Assembly: GCA_023460715.1 (NCBI GenBank)
Contig: JAEWPH010000290.1
Location: 1-14,509 of the forward strand
Origin: Pseudomonadota bacterium
GTDB taxonomy: Bacteria; Pseudomonadota; Gammaproteobacteria; Burkholderiales; Burkholderiaceae_C
Direction of reading: 5' to 3'
Length of the DNA: 14,509 nt
Shown: one piece after another, positions 7,773 to 14,509 of the stretch
Numbering within the stretch: position 1 is the first letter of the stretch
Layout: every line of letters starts with the position of its first letter
The notes under the pieces: model-generated
The model's input: only the letters and a program-made list of their open reading frames with translations
What the model was told of the DNA's origin: nothing
Databases searched by the model: none
Made by a program: the position numbers and the translations under genes

Positions 7773-8981
7773 CTACAGCCGACTGGCGCTGGATCCATCG
7801 CCACGGTACAGCCACGGCACGTCCAGCAGGCGCTCGCCCAGGAGGCGCAGCGCCGTGTCGCGGCCCCAGCGCACCACGCCGGTGGCGTGGAAGATGCGGC
7901 CGTTGCGGCGGGAGCGCTCCTGCACGCGGGCGTTGCGCTGCCAGCGGTTGAGCGCGTAGCGGCGCAGGCGCAGCGGCACCTCCAGATCGTGCATAGACAA
8001 CGCCCGCTGCAGCTCGGCGGCGTCCTCGATCGCCATGCCGGCGCCCTGCGCCAGGTAGGGGCGCATGGGATGGGCCGCGTCGCCCAGCAGTGCCACCAGG
8101 CCCTGGGCCATCTCCTGCGGCCCTTGCACCGGAGGCCGGTCGGACAGCGGCCACAACCGCCAGCCACTGCCGACCTGCGGCACGGCATGCACCAGGTCGC
8201 GCAGGGCGGTGCAGGTGCCTGCCAGAGCGGCATCCAGGTCAGCCGCGTTGGCGGCATGGTCCCAGCCGTCCAGGTCGGCCGGCGCGGCGCCGTGGCGGAT
8301 AGCGACGATGTTCATCAGCTCGCCGCGACGCAGCGGGTACTGCACCACGTGCAGGCGCGGTCCCAGCCAGGCGGTGACGTGGCCGGTGCGCAGCACCTGC
8401 GGCAGCGTGTCCTGCCGCACCACAGCGCGGTAGGCCAGGTGGCCGGACACGCGCGTGGCCGTCTCGCCCAGCAGGCGCGCGCGGGTGCCGCTGCGCAGGC
8501 CATCCGCACCGACGAGCGCATCGCCTTCGACCACGCGGCCGCCGGGCAGCTGCAGCGTCACGGCGTCGCCCTGCTCGGTGTGCCCTTCAATGGCTTCGCC
8601 CAGGTTCAGGTGCACGTCGCCCTCGGCCTGCACCGCCTCCAACAGCAGCCCGTGCAGGTCCGCACGGTGGATGGTGGCGTAGGCCGCGCCGTAGCGCTCG
8701 ATGGCCGTAGCGCCCAGGCGCAGGGTGGCCAGCTCGGCGCCGGACAGCGCGCTGCGCACCTGCAGCCGGTCCGGGAAGGCCGCCACAGCGTGTAGCGCGC
8801 CCTGCAGACCCCAGGCCTGCAGGCGCCGCACGACGTTGGGCCCGATCTGCACGCCGGCCCCCACCTCGCTGAACTGCGGCGCGCGCTCGAACAGCCGCAC
8901 CTCCCAGCCCGCGCGCGATGCGCCCAGGGCTGCCGCCAACCCGCCGATGCCGCCACCGGCGATCAATATCTGTTTCTGCAT
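7773..8981 (-). CDS. FAD-dependent aromatic-ring monooxygenase (class A; salicylate / 3-hydroxybenzoate hydroxylase-like)
   Basis: A 402-residue single-component flavoprotein predicted to hydroxylate an aromatic substrate using NAD(P)H and O2. The N-terminal Rossmann motif GGGIGG (9-14) with Glu32 binds the ADP part of FAD; DGLRS (160-164) is the DG motif contacting FAD and NAD(P)H; GDAAHPMRPY (300-309) is the GD motif for the FAD ribityl. His211 in HVVQYPL resembles the active-site His region of 3-hydroxybenzoate 6-hydroxylases, while Pro308 fits salicylate hydroxylases better, so the substrate stays open. I chose the ATG at 8981, which puts GGGIGG at the usual place. The frame is open to an ATG at 9113, but those 44 residues translate repeat copy D. 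No aromatic-degradation partner gene is nearby. Confidence 0.9.
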   Translation of the reverse strand: MQKQILIAGGGIGGLAAALGASRAGWEVRLFERAPQFSEVGAGVQIGPNVVRRLQAWGLQGALHAVAAFPDRLQVRSALSGAELATLRLGATAIERYGAAYATIHRADLHGLLLEAVQAEGDVHLNLGEAIEGHTEQGDAVTLQLPGGRVVEGDALVGADGLRSGTRARLLGETATRVSGHLAYRAVVRQDTLPQVLRTGHVTAWLGPRLHVVQYPLRRGELMNIVAIRHGAAPADLDGWDHAANAADLDAALAGTCTALRDLVHAVPQVGSGWRLWPLSDRPPVQGPQEMAQGLVALLGDAAHPMRPYLAQGAGMAIEDAAELQRALSMHDLEVPLRLRRYALNRWQRNARVQERSRRNGRIFHATGVVRWGRDTALRLLGERLLDVPWLYRGDGSSASRL

Positions 8982-9051
8982 GGGGCCCGATTGTGCGTGC
9001 GCGCGCGGCTGCCGGGGGCGCGCTGGATCAAGAGGCGGCTCCGAACCCGAT

Positions 9052-9112
9052 GCTATCAAAAATATAGCTATATGCGCTCTTCTGGCAAGCGCAAGCGGCC
9101 ATTTTGGATTCA
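9052..9112 (+). repeat. Dispersed short palindromic repeat, copy D
   Basis: It starts GCTATCAAAAATATAGCTAT and ends GGCCATTTTGGATTCAA, sharing GGCCATTTTGG exactly with copy B. A perfect six-base stem pairs TGCGCT (9073-9078) with AGCGCA (9088-9093) around a nine-base loop. It lies in the gap between the GGDEF-EAL gene and the FAD monooxygenase gene, both on the minus strand, and so could separate their transcripts. Confidence 0.78.
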
Positions 9113-9155
9113 ACCCCCAAGGCGCAATGCCGCCCCGCGCCCCATCGGCCCGCGC

Positions 9156-11636
9156 TCACGCCGCAGGCCGCAGCGCGCGCTCCAGCAGACCCGCCGCTGC
9201 GGGCCGGCCGAACAGATGGCCCTGGAAGGCATGGCAGCCGTGCCGCTGCAGGAAGTCGAACTGCCCGGTCGTCTCGACGCCCTCGGCCACCACTTCCAGA
9301 TCCAGGCTCTGCGCCAGGGCCAGGATGGTGCGCACGATGGCGGCGTCGTTAGGATCGGTGAGCACGTCGCGCACGAAGCTGCGATCGATCTTGAGCTGGT
9401 CGAGCGGCAGTCGCTTGAGGTAGCTCAGGGACGAATAGCCCGTGCCGAAGTCGTCCAACGCAAAGCCCACGCCATGTGCGCGCAGCAGATCCATCTTGGC
9501 GATGGCTTCCTCCGCGTCGCTCAGCAGCAGGCTCTCGGTCAGCTCGATCTTCAGCTGCCGGGCACGGGCGCCGCTGCCGCGCAGCACATGCAGCACATGG
9601 TCCGCGAAGTCGCCTTGCCTGAACTGGCGCACGCTCACGTTGACAGACAGCACCAGGTGGCGCGTGGCCATGCTGCGGGACCAGGTCACCAGCTGCGCAC
9701 AGGCCTGCTCCATCACCCACCGGCCGAGCGGCAGGATCAGGCCGCTCTGCTCGGCCAGCGGGATGAACTCTGCCGGCGGCACCATGCCGCGCTGCGGATG
9801 CTGCCAGCGCAGCAGCGCCTCGGCCCCCACCATGCGGCCTGCGCCGTCCACGATGGGCTGGTAATGCAGCTGCAGCTCGCCCGCCTGCAGGCCCTGGCGC
9901 AACTGCGCCTCCAAAACCGAGCGGGCGCGCGCGGCCTCCTGCATGCGAGGGTCGAAAAAGCGCACCGTGTTACGCCCGGCCGCCTTGGCCTGGTACATGG
10001 CCAGGTCCGCGTGCTGCAGCAGGTCGTCCACGCTGTAGGGCTGGTCGCCGAACAGGGCGATGCCGATGCTGGGCGTGCTGTGGTGGCTGAAGCCTTCCAG
10101 CGCATACGGCTGGCAAAGCGATTCGATGACGCGGCGCGCCAGCTGGGCCGCAGCCTGGCGCGCGCCCAGCCGCTCGGAGGGCAGCCGCTCGGCCAGCACC
10201 ACGAACTCATCGCCGCCGAAGCGCGCCACGGTGTCACCGTCCCCCACGCACTGCTGCAAGCGCTGCGCCACCTGCAGCAGCAGACGGTCGCCGGTGTGGT
10301 GGCCCTGCGTGTCGTTCAGGTCCTTAAAGTTGTCCAGGTCGATGAAGAGCAGCGCGGCGTGTTCGCCGCTGCGCAGCGTGGCGGCGCGCGCCCGCTCCAG
10401 CCGCTCGGTGAGCATGCGGCGGTTGGGCAGGCGGGTGAGCGCGTCGAAGTAGGCCAGGCGGGTGATCTGGGCCTGCACGCGCTTGCGCTCCGAAATGTCG
10501 CGCCCCACGCCGCGGTAGCCGCGGAAGGTGCCGTCGGGGTCGACGATGGGCACGCCGCTCATGGAGGTCCAGTAGCTGGTGCCGTCGGCCTGCAGCCGCT
10601 GCAACTCCAGGTCGCGGAAGGGCAGGCGGGCGTCGAGCACGGCCCGGTGCGCGGCCCAGTCCTCTTCGGACATGTTGGGCGCCGGAACATCCCAGCGCGC
10701 GCGCCCTACGTAATCGTCCAGGCGCAGGGCCTGGCGCATCTCGTCGCCCGAGAAGTGCGTAAAGCGGTACTGCGCATCCTGCTCCCAGTACCAGTCAGAC
10801 GACAGGTCGCTCAGGCTGCGAAAGCGCGCTTCGCTCACCCGCAGCTCGCCCTCCACCCGCACGTAGTCGCTCACGTCCGCGAAGGTGCGCACCATGCCGC
10901 CGCCCACCAGGGACGTGGTGCGGATCTCCAGGGTGCGGCCGTCGTGCGTCTTGCGCCAGTACAGCGAAGGGACCGGCGCGTTGGCCCCGCCACGGGTGTA
11001 CTCGCGGCCGCGGTCGTCCACCAGGGTGCAGTCCGGGCCGAAGTCGCCGCGCTCGATCTGAACGCGGGTGATGTCCTGCAGCGTGGGGCGCGTGGACATC
11101 AGCGACTCCGGCAGCCGCAGCAATTCCAGCACGCGCTGGTTGTAGACGTTCACGCCGCCGTCCGGACCGGTCTGCAGGATGCCGTGGCTCATGCTGCCCA
11201 GCGCCGACAGCAGCTGCGCGCGGTGCAGTTGCAGGTGCACCAGCGCGCTGGGCTCGGTGTCGGCGGCCGGGGCGCGCACGCTGCCGCGCACCAGCGCCAG
11301 CAGCCGCGCCACCAGGTCAGGCAGGTGGGCGGCCCCGTCGCGCAGAACATAGTCTCCCCGGGCCACGCGCAGCCATCGCGCCGCAAGGCCCTCCTGCGGC
11401 CCGTGCAGGCACAGCATCAGGGGCCAGGGAGCCTGCTCGCGCGTCCACGCCGGCAGCTGCACCTCGCCGACCCCGAGGCAGAGCACGACCGCGTCCCAGT
11501 CCTGCGCGGGCGCCAGACGGAACCCGGGCGCTGAAATGGGCACCACCAGCCAGTGCGGACGCACCTCCCGCAGCGCGTCCTGCGCGCGGCGGGCGTGGTC
11601 GGCATCGGCGTCGATCCAGGCGATGCGCACGCTCAT
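9156..11636 (-). CDS. Receiver-like / PAS-PAS / GGDEF-EAL cyclic-di-GMP enzyme
   Basis: An 826-residue soluble protein with both cyclic-di-GMP synthesis and hydrolysis domains. Residues 1-118 look like a degenerate response-regulator receiver: RIAWIDADAD resembles the acidic pocket and ARGDYVLRD the end of the fold, but the phosphorylated Asp position (WDAVVLCLG) has no Asp. PAS folds follow at about 138-258 and 266-382. The GGDEF domain (388-562) has intact GGDEF (474-478), but its inhibitory site reads GDGD (465-468) instead of RxxD. The EAL domain (576-820) keeps Glu606 (EALLRW), Asn666, Glu698, DDFG (728-731), Lys749 and Glu785, so phosphodiesterase activity is likely. The ATG overlaps the upstream gene's stop as ATGA, implying one operon and translational coupling. 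It is a paralogue of that upstream gene. Confidence 0.94.
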   Translation of the reverse strand: MSVRIAWIDADADHARRAQDALREVRPHWLVVPISAPGFRLAPAQDWDAVVLCLGVGEVQLPAWTREQAPWPLMLCLHGPQEGLAARWLRVARGDYVLRDGAAHLPDLVARLLALVRGSVRAPAADTEPSALVHLQLHRAQLLSALGSMSHGILQTGPDGGVNVYNQRVLELLRLPESLMSTRPTLQDITRVQIERGDFGPDCTLVDDRGREYTRGGANAPVPSLYWRKTHDGRTLEIRTTSLVGGGMVRTFADVSDYVRVEGELRVSEARFRSLSDLSSDWYWEQDAQYRFTHFSGDEMRQALRLDDYVGRARWDVPAPNMSEEDWAAHRAVLDARLPFRDLELQRLQADGTSYWTSMSGVPIVDPDGTFRGYRGVGRDISERKRVQAQITRLAYFDALTRLPNRRMLTERLERARAATLRSGEHAALLFIDLDNFKDLNDTQGHHTGDRLLLQVAQRLQQCVGDGDTVARFGGDEFVVLAERLPSERLGARQAAAQLARRVIESLCQPYALEGFSHHSTPSIGIALFGDQPYSVDDLLQHADLAMYQAKAAGRNTVRFFDPRMQEAARARSVLEAQLRQGLQAGELQLHYQPIVDGAGRMVGAEALLRWQHPQRGMVPPAEFIPLAEQSGLILPLGRWVMEQACAQLVTWSRSMATRHLVLSVNVSVRQFRQGDFADHVLHVLRGSGARARQLKIELTESLLLSDAEEAIAKMDLLRAHGVGFALDDFGTGYSSLSYLKRLPLDQLKIDRSFVRDVLTDPNDAAIVRTILALAQSLDLEVVAEGVETTGQFDFLQRHGCHAFQGHLFGRPAAAGLLERALRPAA

Positions 11637-14509
11637 CCCAGGCCCGGAGCGACGGTGTCCGTCATCGGCAGCTGCTCGCGCTCGAACTGCTGCGCGGTGG
11701 AAGGACGGCCGAAGAGGTAGCCCTGGAAACCATCACAGCCGTGCAGCTTGAGGAACGACAGTTGTCCCATCGTCTCCACGCCTTCGGCCACGACCTGCAG
11801 GTCCAGGCTCTTGGCCAACGCCAGGATGGTGCGCACGATGGCGGCGTCGTTGGGATCGGACAGCACGTCGCGCACGAAGCTCTGGTCGATCTTGATCTGG
11901 TCCAGCGGCAGCCGCTTGAGGTAGCTGAGCGACGAGTAGCCGGTGCCGAAGTCATCCAGCGAGAAACCCACGCCCTCCTTCTTGAGCAGCGCCATGCGGG
12001 CGATCGTGTCCTCGATGTCACCCAGCAGCATGCTTTCGGTGAGCTCGAGCTTGAGCAGGCTGGACCGGGCGCCCGTCTCCGCCAGGATCTCCAGCACCTC
12101 GGACACGAAGGCCGGCTGGCGGAACTGGCGCGCGCTCACGTTCACGGAAATGCTCAGATGCTGCGTGTCCCCATGGCCGCCCCAGCGCACCAGCTGCTCG
12201 CAGGCGGTGCGCAGCACGAAGCGGCCCAGCGGCAGGATCAACGCCGTCTGCTCCGCCACCGGAATGAACTCGGCCGGACTCACCATGCCGCGCACGGGGT
12301 GCTTCCAGCGCACCAGCGCCTCGGCGCCGCACAGGCGGGTGCGCTCGTCCACCACGGGCTGGTAGTGCACACTGAACTCGCCGCGGGCCAGGCCCTGGCG
12401 CAGATCGGCTTCCAGCTGGGAGCGGGCATTGACCTGGGCCTGCATGTCGGGGTCGAAGAACCGCTGCGTGTTGCGCCCCGCCGCCTTGGCCTGGTACATG
12501 GCCAGGTCGGCGCGCTTGAGCAGCTCGTCGACGCTGCAGCGCTGGTCGCCGAACAGCGTGATGCCGATGCTCGGCGTGCTGTAGTGCGGCGGCGCCGTCC
12601 CCAGCCGGAAGGGCTGGTTGAGCTGGGCCAGCAGCTTCTCCGCCACATGCTCGGCCTGGTTGGCTGCCTCGTTGATCTCGGCGCTCAGGTTCTCCAGCAT
12701 GACGACGAACTCGTCGCCGCCGAAGCGGGCCACCGTATCGGTCTCGCGCACGCAGTCGACGAGCCGCGCCGCGACCTGGGCCAGCAGCTGGTCGCCCATG
12801 TCGTGGCCCAGCGTGTCGTTCAGGTCCTTGAAGTTGTCCAGGTCGATGAACAGCAGCGCGCCCAGGTGGCGGCTGCGCTGGCAGGCCGTGGCGGCGCGTT
12901 GCAGCCGGTCCAGCAACAGGCGGCGGTTGGGCAGTCCGGTCAGGGCGTCGTAGAACGCCAGGCGTTCGATCTCCTGCTCGGCCTTCTTGCGGTCGGTGAT
13001 GTCACGGCACACGCCCAGCACGCCCACGACCCGGCCGTGCAGATCGCGGATGGGGGTTTTGATGGTCTCGAAGCGGCCCACATAGCCGTCCTCGGCAAAG
13101 GTCAGCGTTTCTTCATACACCAGGGGCTGCCAGGCCTCCATCGCCCGCTGGTCGAGACCGCGCACGCGCTCGGCCTCGGCCGGGGGCACCAGATCGCTGT
13201 CGCTCAGGCCGACGATGTCGCCCTCGCTGCGCCCGGCATAACGCTCGAACGCCGGATTGCACGACAGGTAGCGACCATCGACGTCCTTGAGGAAGACCAT
13301 GTCGGGAATGGCGCTCACCAGGCTGGCCAGCTGCGTGCGCTGCTGGATCAGCTCCTGCGCCATGCGCCGCTGGTCCGTCAGGTCGTAGGCGAAGAGCACC
13401 ACGGCATTGACGCGGCCATCCGGCTCCACCTCGGGCACCAGCGTGGTGTGCCGGAAGTGCGTGCCATCCTCGTACTCGATGCGGTTCTCGAAGGTCACGG
13501 TCTGGCCGGCAAACGCCTGCTCCAGATGGGGCCGGACCTGTGCCATGCGGTCCTGCGGCAGCACCTCGGGCAGGAGCTGACCTTCCAGAGCCGACACGGT
13601 GCAGTGCAGCCATTCGGCCTGCAGCGGGTTGACGTACAGGATGCGCAGGTCGCGGCCCAGCCGCGTCACGCCGCCGGGCAGATGCTGCAGCAGGCCGGCC
13701 AGCTGCATGTCCTTGGCACGGCTCAGGCGCTCGGCCTCGCGCTGCTCGGTCACATCCGTCAGCACACCGTCCCAGATCACCCGGCCCTCCTCCAGCGCAC
13801 GGGGCGAGGCGCTCATGCGCATCCAGCGCAACTGGCCGTCGGGGCGGCGCATGCGCACCACGCTGTCGCTCACGCCCATGGTGCGATAGGACTGCTCTTC
13901 GGCCAGCGCGTTGACCCCGCGGTCCTCCGGCAGGATCTGCTGGTACAGCACGGCAGCGTCACGGACCACCTCCTGCGCCTGCACGCCGTTGAGGCGGGCG
14001 ATGGCATCGCCCATGTGCACGAAGTGGCGGCGCCCATCGCGCTCGCGCACCAGCTGGTAGAGCACGCTGCCGGGCAGGTTGCGGCCCAGCAGCTGCAGGC
14101 GCGTCTCGCTCTCGCGCAGCTGGGCCTCTGCCTGCCGCGCGCGCGCATACGGGGTGCGGATGCCCGCCACGAAGACTGCCTGGAACAGCAAGGCGTAGCC
14201 CAGCACGCGCAGCGCGTGCACGGCGGTGTCTGCGGCAAGAGGGAAGTCACCCCGCGCGAGCGACCCGGCCTCGGCCACGGCCAGCGCCAGGGCGGCCCAG
14301 GCCACCAGGTGCTCACGCCCCGTGCGGTGCTCGGGACCGCGCCGTGACAGGAGCGCGGCAGCCAGCGCGAAAGCGGCGGCGCACAGCACAGAAACGGCGG
14401 CCAGATGGTCCGGCCGGCGCGCCAGTGCCATCCAGCCGGGCAGCGGGCCCGCGCCGGTCCACACCAGGGCCAGCGACATGGCGGCGGCCCCGGCGGCCCA
14501 GGCCCGGCC
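11633..14509 (-). CDS. Membrane-anchored PAS3-GGDEF-EAL cyclic-di-GMP enzyme (5'-partial)
   Basis: A large inner-membrane protein combining diguanylate cyclase and phosphodiesterase domains. An ATG at 14479 would give 948 residues, but the frame stays open to the window edge and the upstream codons look like part of a membrane helix, so the true start probably lies outside. Numbering from 14479: hydrophobic helices up to about residue 107, ending LLFQAVFVAGIRTPYARA, which resembles the end of a MASE3-type sensor; PAS folds at about 125-245, 262-368 and 384-495; GGDEF domain 500-675 with GGDEF (587-591) and an intact inhibitory site RETD (578-581); EAL domain 690-935 with Glu720, Asn780, Glu812, DDFG (842-845), Lys863 and Glu899. 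All catalytic residues are present. It is first in an operon with the next gene, overlapping it by four bases. Confidence 0.93.
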   Translation of the reverse strand, partial: GRAWAAGAAAMSLALVWTGAGPLPGWMALARRPDHLAAVSVLCAAAFALAAALLSRRGPEHRTGREHLVAWAALALAVAEAGSLARGDFPLAADTAVHALRVLGYALLFQAVFVAGIRTPYARARQAEAQLRESETRLQLLGRNLPGSVLYQLVRERDGRRHFVHMGDAIARLNGVQAQEVVRDAAVLYQQILPEDRGVNALAEEQSYRTMGVSDSVVRMRRPDGQLRWMRMSASPRALEEGRVIWDGVLTDVTEQREAERLSRAKDMQLAGLLQHLPGGVTRLGRDLRILYVNPLQAEWLHCTVSALEGQLLPEVLPQDRMAQVRPHLEQAFAGQTVTFENRIEYEDGTHFRHTTLVPEVEPDGRVNAVVLFAYDLTDQRRMAQELIQQRTQLASLVSAIPDMVFLKDVDGRYLSCNPAFERYAGRSEGDIVGLSDSDLVPPAEAERVRGLDQRAMEAWQPLVYEETLTFAEDGYVGRFETIKTPIRDLHGRVVGVLGVCRDITDRKKAEQEIERLAFYDALTGLPNRRLLLDRLQRAATACQRSRHLGALLFIDLDNFKDLNDTLGHDMGDQLLAQVAARLVDCVRETDTVARFGGDEFVVMLENLSAEINEAANQAEHVAEKLLAQLNQPFRLGTAPPHYSTPSIGITLFGDQRCSVDELLKRADLAMYQAKAAGRNTQRFFDPDMQAQVNARSQLEADLRQGLARGEFSVHYQPVVDERTRLCGAEALVRWKHPVRGMVSPAEFIPVAEQTALILPLGRFVLRTACEQLVRWGGHGDTQHLSISVNVSARQFRQPAFVSEVLEILAETGARSSLLKLELTESMLLGDIEDTIARMALLKKEGVGFSLDDFGTGYSSLSYLKRLPLDQIKIDQSFVRDVLSDPNDAAIVRTILALAKSLDLQVVAEGVETMGQLSFLKLHGCDGFQGYLFGRPSTAQQFEREQLPMTDTVAPGLG

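Noticed and set aside
8991..14347. Two long plus-strand open frames (about 847 and 868 codons) opposite the GGDEF-EAL genes
   Set aside because: Both have His/Gln/Val/Ala-rich composition without domains and resemble each other only because the genes beneath are paralogues.
1..14509. CRISPR array, tRNA, rRNA or transposase gene
   Set aside because: No regularly spaced direct repeats, no cloverleaf-like sequence and no transposase or integrase motifs were seen on either strand.

Overview
The window is GC-rich, tightly packed bacterial chromosome. Gene content, protein sequences and a scattered short repeat carrying AGCTGCTTGCGC / AAGCGC / GGCCATTTTGG words point to a betaproteobacterium of the Comamonadaceae (Acidovorax-like). 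This assignment is inference from sequence style; no search was run. No phage, plasmid, IS transposase, CRISPR or RNA gene was seen.

Layout, left to right. (1) 1-1619 (+): C-terminal two thirds of mutS, cut by the window edge. (2) 1620-1916: gene-free gap holding a copy of the short repeat and a ~155 bp imperfect inverted repeat. (3) 1917-3623 (+): an Anbu proteasome-type peptidase, a strong intergenic hairpin, then an alpha/beta hydrolase. (4) 3734-5062 (-): soluble PAS-PAS-GGDEF diguanylate cyclase. (5) 5233-6057 (-): undecaprenyl-diphosphatase uppP with a GTG start. (6) 6412-7668 (+): MFS transporter. (7) 7773-8981 (-): class A FAD aromatic-ring monooxygenase, flanked by two inverted copies of the short repeat. 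(8) 9156-14509 (-): two consecutive GGDEF-EAL proteins joined by an ATGA stop/start overlap. The upstream one is membrane-bound and runs off the right edge.

The main theme is cyclic-di-GMP signalling. Three of the nine proteins make and/or break this messenger. The two tandem GGDEF-EAL proteins are paralogues with very similar catalytic halves but different sensor halves: membrane segments plus three PAS versus a degenerate receiver plus two PAS. They also differ at the product-inhibition site. Neighbouring genes (DNA repair, cell-wall lipid recycling, transport, aromatic oxidation) look like ordinary housekeeping or accessory genes rather than one pathway.

I do not see a clearly new multi-gene system. 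The most unusual points are a copy of the dispersed repeat lying in frame inside mutS, the ~155 bp inverted-repeat element, the hairpin between the Anbu and hydrolase genes, and the divergence of the tandem c-di-GMP pair.
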